Shown: positions 51,723 to 59,496 of the stretch, in pieces
Numbering within the stretch: position 1 is the stretch's first letter
Layout: every line of letters begins with the position of its first letter
Source: Prauserella marina
Lineage (GTDB): Bacteria; Actinomycetota; Actinomycetes; Mycobacteriales; Pseudonocardiaceae
DNA: 64,000 bases
NCBI RefSeq assembly: GCF_002240355.1
Contig: NZ_CP016353.1
Location: 310,001 to 374,000 of the forward strand
Reading direction: 5' to 3'
Translations under genes and position numbers: made by a program
The notes under the pieces: generated by a model
What the model saw: only the letters and a program-made list of their open reading frames with translations
Databases searched by the model: none
Told to the model about the DNA's origin: nothing

Positions 51723-51998
51723 ATGTGCCGAAACATCACCATCCTTCGCGGACTGGAGCCCTCCGCCACGTCGGAGGAGATCGAGGCCGCCGCGCGGCAG
51801 TACGTGCGCAAGATCAGCGGTGTCCAGAGCGTTTCAGACGCCACGCGTGAGCCGTTCGAGACGGCGGTCGCCGAGATCACGGCCATCTCGACGAGGCTGC
51901 TCGGCGAGTTGCCCGCGCGGCGCCAGCCGCCGACGACCGTGCCGCCGCTGCGCAGGCCCGAGGTCCAAGCCAGGATCGCGGCCAAACAACAGCGGTAG
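51723..51998 (+). CDS. DUF2277-family protein
   Basis: A 91-residue small protein opening MCRNITILRGLEPSATSEEI, the hallmark of DUF2277, with AARQYVRKISGV, TREPFETAVAEI and a Pro/Arg-rich tail. Function unknown; members often occur alone in actinobacterial and proteobacterial genomes. ATG 51723 is chosen because MCRNI is the conserved start. It is convergent with the MscS gene, 5 bases apart. Confidence 0.85.
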   Translation: MCRNITILRGLEPSATSEEIEAAARQYVRKISGVQSVSDATREPFETAVAEITAISTRLLGELPARRQPPTTVPPLRRPEVQARIAAKQQR

Positions 51999-52003
51999 GA
52001 CCC

Positions 52004-52942
52004 TCAGCCCTGCCTGGCCGCGCCCGCGCCCTCCGTGGGAAGTACCGGGTGCGCGACCCGGATGCCCGCCTGGTCGAGGCTGCCTTTGAGATGCGCGCGC
52101 AACGCCCTGCCCAGCGCCCACTGCTCGCCGGGCTGGGTTGTCACCATGATGCGCACGGTGACCGCTCCGTTGCCGATGCCGACGACGCCCGCGATGCTCG
52201 GCTGTTCGAGTATCTTCGCGGCGTTGCGCTGTTCCTGGGCGAATTCGTCGATGCTGCGCTGGATGATGTCCTGAGCGTGATCGACGTCGACCGAGTAGTC
52301 GAGTGGAAGCTCGATGACGGCGTTGGCCCAGTCCTGGTTCATGTTGCAGACCCGCATGATCTCGCCGTTGCGAACGTGCCAGAGCCCGCCGTCGAGATCG
52401 CGGATCTTCGTGATGCGCAGGGTGACCGCCTCCACGGTGCCGACCGCGTCGCCGACGTCGACGACATCGCCGACCCCGTACTGGTCCTCCATCATCATGA
52501 ACATTCCGGCAAGGAAGTCCTGCACGAGGCTTTGCGCTCCGAAGCCGATGGCGAGGCCGACGACGCCCGCGCTCGCGATGATCGGGCCGATGTTGATTCC
52601 GACCTGGCTGAGCACGGTGACGAACGCGATGCCGAGAATGAGAAAGGTCGAGATGCTCTTGAGTACCGAGGCGATGGTTTCCGCGCGCTGCCGCTGACGT
52701 TCGGTGCGGCTGACCGCGTCGGGGCCGGCCTGCTTGACGATCCTGCTGGCTACTTTGGACTTGGTCAGCCGTTCCCTCGACTTGACCATGCGCCTGGCGA
52801 GTTGGTCGATGACCCTGCCGACGACGGCACGGAGCACGAGTGCCACCACGATGATGATGGCGATGTTGAGCGTGCCGGAGATCAGTCCGCTCGAATTTTC
52901 ACTGAACCAGTCGCCGACGGGGTTCGCCATGATCATCGACAC
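52004..52942 (-). CDS. MscS-family mechanosensitive ion channel
   Basis: A 312-residue small-conductance mechanosensitive channel that opens under hypo-osmotic stress. Helix 1 is at about 20-42. A basic loop of about 50 residues leads to helices 2 and 3 (TFLILGIAFVTVLSQVGI, then IIASAGVVGLAIGFGAQSLV), where the Gly/Ala-rich TM3 lines the pore, followed by the beta domain (GVGDVVDVGDAVGTVEAVTL). The C-terminal alpha/beta part is normal. GTG 52942 has GGAGGG 6 bases before it, better than the GTG at 52960. Stand-alone gene. Confidence 0.9.
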   Translation of the reverse strand: MSMIMANPVGDWFSENSSGLISGTLNIAIIIVVALVLRAVVGRVIDQLARRMVKSRERLTKSKVASRIVKQAGPDAVSRTERQRQRAETIASVLKSISTFLILGIAFVTVLSQVGINIGPIIASAGVVGLAIGFGAQSLVQDFLAGMFMMMEDQYGVGDVVDVGDAVGTVEAVTLRITKIRDLDGGLWHVRNGEIMRVCNMNQDWANAVIELPLDYSVDVDHAQDIIQRSIDEFAQEQRNAAKILEQPSIAGVVGIGNGAVTVRIMVTTQPGEQWALGRALRAHLKGSLDQAGIRVAHPVLPTEGAGAARQG

Positions 52943-53036
52943 TGCTGGCCCTCCTTCCACACCGGATTACGGTCTCTCGCGAGGGTGCCTCAAGCGAGAA
53001 CGCGAATCACCGCGCCGGGGCTACGGGTGGCAAGAC

Positions 53037-53636
53037 TCACGGGCGCATGCCGCGCAGCGAGCGCGTCATGAGGTCGAACCATTCGTCCCTCACCCGTTGT
53101 TTGTCGGCTTCGGCCGCACCGGCCAGCGCCAGCCCCGCTCCGCCGAGCATCCAGAAGAAGAACTGGGTCGTGGTTTCCCGCGCCTTGCGTTCGAGGTGTC
53201 CCGCTTCCATGAGCAGTTCGATGAACCGCTCCACGACGCCGTAGGCGTAGTGCTCCTCGATTTCCTTCCACCGCTGGTGGCCGAGCGCGGTCGGAGCTTC
53301 CTGCCAGCAGAGCTTGCTGTAGACGGGTTCGCATGCCCTGTCGAGGAACGCGCCGAGCGCCTGTAGCGCGGCTTCGAGGGGGTTGCTCGCCGTCGCGGCT
53401 TTCTCCACCGCCGCCATGGCCGCCCTTTCCTGTTCGATGAGCACCGCTTCGAACAGCGCGAGTTTGCCCGTGAAGTGGTGGTACACCGCGCCTCTCGTCA
53501 CCTGCGTCGCCACGGCGACGTCCTCAAGTGAGGTTCCGTTGTAGCCGCGCTCGGCGAACAGCGTGGTCGCTTCGTCGAGCAGCGCGGCCCTTGTCGCTTC
53601 CGAGTACATCTCGCGGCGGCTCTTGACAGGAGGCAT
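53037..53636 (-). CDS. TetR-family transcriptional repressor
   Basis: A 199-residue repressor with the N-terminal HTH region RAALLDEATTLFAERGYNGT, SLEDVAVATQVTRGAVYHHF and TGKLALFEAVL. The C-terminal ligand domain (LGAFLDRACEPVY, CWQEAPTALGHQRWKEIE) is of a common actinobacterial type. It is divergent from the cytochrome P450 gene, with a 19-bp palindrome in between, so it most likely represses both genes until a P450 substrate-like ligand binds. Confidence 0.93.
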   Translation of the reverse strand: MPPVKSRREMYSEATRAALLDEATTLFAERGYNGTSLEDVAVATQVTRGAVYHHFTGKLALFEAVLIEQERAAMAAVEKAATASNPLEAALQALGAFLDRACEPVYSKLCWQEAPTALGHQRWKEIEEHYAYGVVERFIELLMEAGHLERKARETTTQFFFWMLGGAGLALAGAAEADKQRVRDEWFDLMTRSLRGMRP

Positions 53637-53650
53637 ACGCTGAGCCTAAC

Positions 53651-53669
53651 CACATACACCGTGTATGTG
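53651..53669. promoter_or_regulatory. TetR operator, perfect palindrome
   Basis: CACATACAC-C-GTGTATGTG, perfect 9-base half-sites around one base, 15 bases upstream of the tetR start and 67 before the P450 start. Position between divergent genes and symmetry fit the TetR repressor site. Confidence 0.8.
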
Positions 53670-53735
53670 ACCAACAAGGTGCAGGTGAATCTGACGGGCC
53701 GCACCGACGGGCCCGGCGACCCGAGGGAGCCCGAA

Positions 53736-54995
53736 ATGACGAGCGCGAGGAGCACGAGTACACCGCCCGCCCAGGAGTCACCGCTGTTCAACCCCTTCGA
53801 GGACGGTTTCGTCGAGAATCCCTACCCGCAGTACGCCGTGCTGAGAGAGACGGCGCCCGTCTACGAGCATCCGCTCGGTTTCTGGGTGGTGGCCAGATAT
53901 GAGGACGTCTCCGCGCTGCTGCGGTCGGGGGCGTCCGTCGAGGTTCGCAATCTCGCCCCGGCGACGGGGCCGCTGGCCGCGCTACAGCAGCAGGTGTTCG
54001 GGGAGCGCTCTCCTCGCATGGACGGTCTGTCCATGTTGGACAGAGATCCGCCCGATCACACCCGGCTGCGCAGGCTGGTCTCCAAGGCGTTCACGCCGAG
54101 ATCGGTGGAGGCGCTGCGGCCACGGGTCACCGAACTCGTCGACACGATGCTCGACAAGGCCGCCGAGCAGCGCGGAGCCGTCGACTTCGTGTCCTCGTTC
54201 GCTTTCCCGCTTCCGTTCGCGGTGATCGCCGAGATGCTCGGCACCCCGCCGACCGACCACGAGCGAGTGCGAGAGCTGAGCGGGCTCATCGTGCGCTCGC
54301 TCGAACCGGTACTCGATCCCGAGTTGATGCGCGCCATCGACGCGGCGGACGAGGAACTGCGAGGCATCGTGGGCGAGATGATCGCGTGGAAGCGCAAGAA
54401 TCCAGCCGACGATCTGCTCACCGCGTTGATCCAGGCCGAAGAGGGCGGCGACGTGCTCGACGACGAGGAACTGGTCGCCCAAGCGCTGCTGCTCTACATC
54501 GCGGGCCACGAAACCACGGTCAACCTGCTGGCAGGCGGAATGCTCGCGTTGCTGCGAGAGCCAGGTCAGTGGTCGCTGCTCAAGAACAAGCCCGAACTGG
54601 TGCCAGGCGCGGTCGAGGAACTGTTGCGTTACGACAGCCCCGTCCAGCAGAGCAGAAGGATCACGACGGAGCCGGTCGTCGTCGGCGGGACCGAGATCCC
54701 GGCGGGAGTCTTCGTGTTGACGTTGCTGGCTTCGGCCAACCGCGACGAGCGTTACTGGGGAGAAGACGCGGAAGAGTTGAGGGTGGAAAGGGAAGGGGCA
54801 CGCCACCACGTTTCCTTCGGTGCCGGCGTGCACCACTGTCTCGGCGCCTCGCTCGCGAGGCTTGAGGCAGGGATCGCGTTCGAACGACTCGCGGTTCGCT
54901 TCCCTGGCCTCGCGCTCGCTGGAGAGGTGACCTGGAACGGAAGGATCAACCTGCGTGGTCCGGCCGAGTTGCCGGTTGCGCTCGCAGGCGGCTGA
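53736..54995 (+). CDS. Cytochrome P450
   Basis: A 419-residue soluble bacterial P450. The I-helix is LLYIAGHETTVNLL, the K-helix ExxR is in AVEELLRYDSPVQ, and the heme-binding loop FGAGVHHCLGASLAR has the Cys ligand at about 367. GGGAG is 6 bases before ATG 53736, so an earlier in-frame start at 53661 inside the operator is rejected. It hydroxylates an unknown substrate with host ferredoxin and reductase; none are encoded nearby. Controlled by the divergent TetR gene. Confidence 0.93.
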   Translation: MTSARSTSTPPAQESPLFNPFEDGFVENPYPQYAVLRETAPVYEHPLGFWVVARYEDVSALLRSGASVEVRNLAPATGPLAALQQQVFGERSPRMDGLSMLDRDPPDHTRLRRLVSKAFTPRSVEALRPRVTELVDTMLDKAAEQRGAVDFVSSFAFPLPFAVIAEMLGTPPTDHERVRELSGLIVRSLEPVLDPELMRAIDAADEELRGIVGEMIAWKRKNPADDLLTALIQAEEGGDVLDDEELVAQALLLYIAGHETTVNLLAGGMLALLREPGQWSLLKNKPELVPGAVEELLRYDSPVQQSRRITTEPVVVGGTEIPAGVFVLTLLASANRDERYWGEDAEELRVEREGARHHVSFGAGVHHCLGASLARLEAGIAFERLAVRFPGLALAGEVTWNGRINLRGPAELPVALAGG

Positions 54996-55335
54996 CGGCG
55001 GTTCGTACTTCGGAAAGCCGGGTCGGCCACGACTCCGTGATGGCTTTCCACGCCGCTCGCAACGAGACCTGTTCGGCGAGCACCAGTAGCGGACCTTCGC
55101 CCCAGCGGGAAGCGACCACCGTGCCGACCCTGTCTTCTTCGGCAGGGCTCGGCGCGCCGCCGGGGAGGAAGTCGATGGTCAGCGAGGCTTCGGTGCCCGT
55201 CACGTCGTCGGTGATGCCGTTCATCGCAGCCTGGTAACCCCTGAGGTTGTTGCGGCTGGTGGGATCGGCGGGGAATGCGCAGTCGGGGAAGGCGGCGTTG
55301 TAGGCCTCCACGGACGCGAAACGGTGCGGGTTCAC
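54946..55335 (-). CDS. Hypothetical protein, possibly leaderless and under MerR control
   Basis: A 129-residue soluble protein from GTG 55335: VNPHRFASVEAYNAAFPDCA, RNNLRGYQAAMNGITDDVTG, RWGEGPLLVLAEQVSLRAAW. No known domain. Its last 50 bases overlap the 3' end of the convergent P450 gene. No Shine-Dalgarno site precedes the GTG; a TAGGAT box 8 bases upstream suggests transcription starts at or near the start codon. The MerR-type dyad and the divergent MerR gene suggest induced expression. Confidence 0.65.
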   Translation of the reverse strand: MNPHRFASVEAYNAAFPDCAFPADPTSRNNLRGYQAAMNGITDDVTGTEASLTIDFLPGGAPSPAEEDRVGTVVASRWGEGPLLVLAEQVSLRAAWKAITESWPTRLSEVRTAVSRLRAQPATRPDHAG

Positions 55336-55380
55336 GGGCCCGAATCCTACCTTAACGTTAGGGAAAGGTACTCGACACGA
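55326..55380 (-). promoter_or_regulatory. MerR-type promoter with elongated spacer
   Basis: On the minus strand TCGAGT (-35-like) and TAGGAT (-10-like) are 20 bases apart, longer than the usual 17-18. The spacer holds the dyad TACCTT-N11-AAGGTA (55348-55370). Such over-long spacers are the hallmark of MerR-activated promoters. The -10 box is 8 bases before GTG 55335. Confidence 0.6.
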
Positions 55381-55507
55381 CAGCTTCGGCCGACGTCGGA
55401 CGATGTCCACTGTGGACGACAAGTGCGGAGCGGTATTCGCTGAGCACGCACAGCCACCGAGCCTGTACCGTTTATGGCACCGGCAAGGCGGAAGCGAGGT
55501 TGTCGCG

Positions 55508-55924
55508 GTGGTCGAGCACATGCAGATCGGCGAGGTTGCCGCCCGCACAGGTCTGTCATTGCGCACCATCCGCTACTACGAAGAGGTCGGGGTCGTCACA
55601 CCGAGCGCGCGAAGCCAGGGCGGTTTCCGGCTCTACACCGAGCCGGATCTGGCTCGGCTCAATCTGGTCAGGAGAATGAAGCCGCTCGGTTTCCTCCTCG
55701 ACGAGGTACGGGAACTGCTCGACCTGCTCTATCCGGAGCCGTCCGAAGGCGCGTGCCCTACCGCGGTTCGCGAGGACCAGCGGGAACGACTCAGGGAGTT
55801 CAGCGTCGTCGCCGAGGAACGCTGCGCCGAACTACGAGACACCCTGCGCACCGCCGAAGCGTTCGCGGCGACGTTGAGGGAACGGCTCGGCGAGCCGCCG
55901 CCGCGCACCGCGCGGGCGGGGTGA
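55508..55924 (+). CDS. MerR-family transcriptional regulator
   Basis: A 138-residue MerR protein: QIGEVAARTGLSLRTIRYYE, EVGVVTPSARSQGGFRLYTE, then KPLGFLLDEVRELLDLLYP and a long coiled-coil dimerisation helix. A single Cys in GACPTAV and another in EERCAEL give no classical metal site, so the signal is probably organic or redox. GAGG is 8 bases before GTG 55508; ATG 55520 is an alternative. Divergent from the 129-aa protein whose promoter has a MerR dyad. Confidence 0.9.
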   Translation: MVEHMQIGEVAARTGLSLRTIRYYEEVGVVTPSARSQGGFRLYTEPDLARLNLVRRMKPLGFLLDEVRELLDLLYPEPSEGACPTAVREDQRERLREFSVVAEERCAELRDTLRTAEAFAATLRERLGEPPPRTARAG

Positions 55925-55986
55925 GGTACCTCGGCGCACTTCGCGGGAGAGTAAAGTCCACTCTCTATGGGTAAATTCAGGGGTGG

Positions 55987-57579
55987 ATGGACGGCGTGGT
56001 AGAGGTAGTGCGGGAAGCGACGAGGCGACGCTCGTTCGCTGTGATCAGCCATCCCGACGCGGGAAAGTCCACCCTCACCGAGGCGCTGGCGCTGCACGCG
56101 AAGGTCATCTCGGAGGCGGGCGCGGTCCACGGCAAGTCGGGAAGGCAGGGCGTCGTCTCCGACTGGATGGAGATGGAACGCGCTCGCGGCATCTCCATCA
56201 CCTCGGCCGCGCTCCAGTTCTCCTATCGCGACACTGTGATCAACCTGCTGGACACCCCTGGCCACGCGGACTTCTCCGAGGACACCTACCGCGTGCTGTC
56301 CGCCGTGGACTCGGCGGTGATGCTGCTCGACGCCGCGAAAGGTCTCGAACCGCAGACACTCAAGCTGTTCGACGTCTGTCGGCACAGGGGCATCCCCGTC
56401 ATCACCTTCATCAACAAGTGGGACCGGCCCGGTCGCGAAGCGCTCGAACTGTGCGACGAGATCGTGGAACGCATCGGACTACAGCCAATGCCGTTGACCT
56501 GGCCGGTGGGTTCGGCTGGGCATTTTCGCGGTGTCGCCGACCTTTCCGACGGCTCGTTCGTGCGTTACCACCGGACTGTCGGCGGTGCGACGGCCGCGAC
56601 GGAGGAACGGCTGGACGCGGAGACCGCTCAGGCCGCCGAGGGCGCAGAGTGGGCGCAGGCCGTCGAGGAATCCGAACTGCTCGCGGCTTCCGGCGGCGAA
56701 TTCGTGCCAGAGCGCTTCTTCGAGGCGACGGCGACCCCCGTGCTCTTCGGTGCGGCCGTACTGAACTTCGGGGTCCGGCACCTGCTCGACCTCCTCGTCG
56801 ACCTCGCCCCCGCCCCGGCGCCGAGGGCGGACGCCGACGGCGACATCCGCCCGCTGGACGCCGAGTTCTCCGCGTTCGTGTTCAAGGTGCAGACCGGCAT
56901 GGACCCCGCGCACCGCGACCAGGTCGCGTTCGCGAGGGTGTGCTCAGGCATGTTCGAGCGAGGCATGGTCGTCACCAACGCGACCACCAAAAAGCCGTTC
57001 GCGACCAAGTACGTCCAGCAGGTTTTCGGGCAAAAGCGCTCGACGGTCGACATCGCCTACCCCGGCGACGTCATCGGCCTCGTCAACGCGTCGGCGTTGC
57101 GCGTGGGGGACACCCTGTACTCGGGCAAACCCGCCGTGCGTTTTCCAGGTCTTCCCAGCTTCGCGCCCGCGTTCTTCGCCGTCGCGCGGCCCGCGGATCT
57201 CAGCAGGGCCAAGCAGTTCCGCAAGGGAGTCGAGCAGCTTTCCTCGGAAGGGGTCGTGCAGTTGCTCCGTTCCGACCTGCGCGGTGACGCCGCCCCGGTG
57301 TTCGCGGCGGTCGGTCCCATGCAGTTCGAGGTGGCGGCGCACCGGCTTGAACACGAGTTCTCCTCGCCGGTGCGACTCGACCGGCTTTCCTACAGCGCGG
57401 TGCGCAGACTGGGCGATTCCCGGCAGCGCAATCTCGTCGACTCCGGTCGGCGCAGCGAGGTGCTGACGCGCTCGGACGGAACTGAGCTGGCGCTGTTCGA
57501 GGATGAGATGTCCATGCGCATCCTGTTGCGCCAGCACCCCGAACTCGAACTGGAGCCGTTGGTCGCGACGGGCCAGTGA
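55987..57579 (+). CDS. prfC: Peptide chain release factor 3
   Basis: A 530-residue translational GTPase that removes RF1/RF2 from the ribosome after termination. Motifs: G1 SHPDAGKSTLTE, effector region RARGISITSAALQF, G3 DTPGHADFSEDTYR, G4 NKWDRPG. Domains II and III follow (VFKVQTGMDPAHRD, AVGPMQFEVAAHRLEHEF). The length is normal. AGGGGTGG precedes ATG 55987. RF3 is not universal in actinomycetes, so its presence is worth noting. Stand-alone gene, convergent with a 47-aa gene. Confidence 0.95.
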   Translation: MDGVVEVVREATRRRSFAVISHPDAGKSTLTEALALHAKVISEAGAVHGKSGRQGVVSDWMEMERARGISITSAALQFSYRDTVINLLDTPGHADFSEDTYRVLSAVDSAVMLLDAAKGLEPQTLKLFDVCRHRGIPVITFINKWDRPGREALELCDEIVERIGLQPMPLTWPVGSAGHFRGVADLSDGSFVRYHRTVGGATAATEERLDAETAQAAEGAEWAQAVEESELLAASGGEFVPERFFEATATPVLFGAAVLNFGVRHLLDLLVDLAPAPAPRADADGDIRPLDAEFSAFVFKVQTGMDPAHRDQVAFARVCSGMFERGMVVTNATTKKPFATKYVQQVFGQKRSTVDIAYPGDVIGLVNASALRVGDTLYSGKPAVRFPGLPSFAPAFFAVARPADLSRAKQFRKGVEQLSSEGVVQLLRSDLRGDAAPVFAAVGPMQFEVAAHRLEHEFSSPVRLDRLSYSAVRRLGDSRQRNLVDSGRRSEVLTRSDGTELALFEDEMSMRILLRQHPELELEPLVATGQ

Positions 57580-57586
57580 CGCCTGC

Positions 57587-57730
57587 CTACTCCCTGCCTC
57601 GCACGATGGTGGGCGCGTACTCGTCGTCGTCGGCAAGCTCGGCCGCGACCGCCTCGTCAGCGGGATCCGTGCGGTCCACACTGTCCACTGTGGCGGGTTC
57701 GGCCTCATGGCGCGTCGTGGTGCTCTGCAT
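57587..57730 (-). CDS. Small acidic protein of 47 residues
   Basis: The frame from ATG 57730 reads MQSTTTRHEAEPATVDSVDR, then TDPADEAVAAELADDDEYAP and TIVRGRE. GGGAGG lies 5 bases before the start. The sequence is strongly acidic and probably disordered, without Cys or hydrophobic segments. The strong ribosome-binding site and isolated position between genes support real translation. Unknown function; short acidic proteins of this type sometimes bind RNA polymerase or basic partners, but nothing here shows that. Confidence 0.6.
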   Translation of the reverse strand: MQSTTTRHEAEPATVDSVDRTDPADEAVAAELADDDEYAPTIVRGRE

Positions 57731-57827
57731 GACGTCCTCCCAATTTCCTTCCCACCGGGTCTATCGCGAGCAGACCCGGGGAGTTACCGCCATGAGCGGT
57801 CGATGACCGTCCTGTCACGTGACGTGG

Positions 57828-58697
57828 TCACCGCAGTGGGGTTCCCGAGGTCAGGCCGACCGGATTGTGCTCGGGCAGCACGCCGCTCGATCGCACCGCT
57901 TCCGCGATCGGTGCCAGCAGCTCGGCCAGCCGCTCGGTGTCCGTGCCGCCGAGTGCCTGCCACGGTGACAGGGCCGCGTCGTCGGTGCGGCGCTCGATCT
58001 CGTCGTGTGCGGCCCTTCCCGCTTCGGTGAGCCGGTCGGCGACGTTCAGCCACCCGCGAGCGCGCAGCTCGGCGGTGCCGTGCGCCCATTCCTCCTCACT
58101 CCAGCGCCGGACCGTCCGCTGGGTTTCGGAGTCGGCCTCGCCGACGTGAGCTTTCAGCAACATCGCTTCGACAGGGCCGACATCGGCGGCGACGAGCGCG
58201 GCGACATGACCGTCGCCGCGATGTTCGCGCAGCGTGGTCAACGCCTGCCACAGCGCGAGAATCGGCTGGTCGGGCCGGTCGAGTGCCTGGTTGGCCGCGG
58301 CGAGCACCCTGCCTCGCGAATCGGCTGACTCGGCCGCGCGCCAGGCGAGGTCCGCGGCCTCGGCGATACCGTCGCTGTCGGCGGCTTCCCCGAGGATGCG
58401 CCGCAGCGCGGCCCCCGCACCCGTGAGCCGCGCGTCCAGCGCGTCCTGAGGGCTCGTCCGGTTCCAGGCATCAGGCAACGCCCTCGCGACGCGGTCGTCG
58501 TGGAAGACGTAGAAGCAGCTCGTCACGACGGCGGGCGGTACCTGGCCGAGCGGCGCGGCCCGCATCGCGAAGTAACCCATGTAAAAGCCTTGCATGCCAA
58601 TGGTATCGGCGGCGGCGCGTGCTTCCGGTGAGAAATACGTGACGTCGTGTACCGGTTCGTAAAACTCCCACAGCGCTCGTGCCGTACGCCTGTGCAT
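57828..58697 (-). CDS. SCO6745-family protein
   Basis: A 289-residue helical protein. The opening ARALWEFYEPVHDVTYFSPE, FYMGYFAMRAAPLGQVPPAV, a midpoint AWRAAESADSRGRVLAAANQ and the C-terminal RGWLNVADRLTEAGRAAHDE match the actinobacterial SCO6745 family as I recall it. The C-terminal half resembles a winged helix (WLNVADRLTEAGRAAHDEIE). Function unknown. ATG 58697 has no strong Shine-Dalgarno site. Divergent from the DHFR-like gene. Confidence 0.78.
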   Translation of the reverse strand: MHRRTARALWEFYEPVHDVTYFSPEARAAADTIGMQGFYMGYFAMRAAPLGQVPPAVVTSCFYVFHDDRVARALPDAWNRTSPQDALDARLTGAGAALRRILGEAADSDGIAEAADLAWRAAESADSRGRVLAAANQALDRPDQPILALWQALTTLREHRGDGHVAALVAADVGPVEAMLLKAHVGEADSETQRTVRRWSEEEWAHGTAELRARGWLNVADRLTEAGRAAHDEIERRTDDAALSPWQALGGTDTERLAELLAPIAEAVRSSGVLPEHNPVGLTSGTPLR

Positions 58698-58837
58698 CGC
58701 ATCCTCCTCGGTGCCGCGCCAAGCTTAGCGATCTTTGCCCGAGCCGGGCCAGAACTTGATTCGGCTCCGAGCGATGAGTTTCCCGGTGACGGCCGGTCTG
58801 ACTCCACAGCATCGGTTGAACCACAAGGAGAAGTGCC

Positions 58838-59410
58838 ATGGGAAAGCTGTACTCGTTCATCGCGGTCAGCGCGGACGGCTACCACGAGGCGCCGGGAGGG
58901 GACATCGGCTGGCATCACGTCGACGAGGCGTTCGACCGGTTCTCGGTCGAACAGCTCGATGCCACCGGTGCGCTTGCCTTCGGCAGGGTGACCTATGAGC
59001 TGATGGCCTCCTTCTGGCCGACGGAACTCGCGGCAAAGGAGGATCCCGAGGTCGCGGGACGCATGAACGCGAAGCCGAGACTCGTCGTGTCGACGACCCT
59101 GCCGAAGGCGGAGTGGGAGGGCACGCGCATCGTTCGCGACGACCTTCCCGGTGCTTTCGCGGCGCTGCGGCGCGAGTTGGCCGACGGGGACAGTAAGGAC
59201 ATCGGCATCTTCGGCAGCTCGGTGCTGACCGCTCACCTGCTTGCCGAGGGGGTGCTCGACGAGTTACGGCTCATGGTCATGCCGGTGGTGCTCGGGGCTG
59301 GAACGCCGGTGCTTGCCGGGCTGCCTTCTCCCGCGCGCCTCGATCTCGTGGCGACAAGGTCGTTCGAGTCGGGCAACGTGTTGCACACCTACCGGCCCCA
59401 GCGGTCCTGA
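58838..59410 (+). CDS. Dihydrofolate-reductase-like (RibD C-terminal) protein
   Basis: A 190-residue Rossmann-like reductase of the DHFR/RibD-C superfamily: KLYSFIAVSADGYHEAPGGD, ALAFGRVTYELMASFWP, KPRLVVSTTLPKAEW, IGIFGSSVLTAHLLAEGVLD, ELRLMVMPVVLGAGTP. The nucleotide-binding GSS loop and the GRxTYE motif are present. Such stand-alone proteins are common in actinomycetes; the substrate is not known, and a role in riboflavin or folate synthesis should not be assumed. AAGGAG is 7 bases before ATG. Confidence 0.88.
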   Translation: MGKLYSFIAVSADGYHEAPGGDIGWHHVDEAFDRFSVEQLDATGALAFGRVTYELMASFWPTELAAKEDPEVAGRMNAKPRLVVSTTLPKAEWEGTRIVRDDLPGAFAALRRELADGDSKDIGIFGSSVLTAHLLAEGVLDELRLMVMPVVLGAGTPVLAGLPSPARLDLVATRSFESGNVLHTYRPQRS

Positions 59411-59496
59411 ATGGGCATCTCGATGTCCTGAGTGCGGATCTCGGCGTCCTGGGCGGGGGACTCGCGGGTGATGCGAGACTGCTGGCGGGAGGCTCG

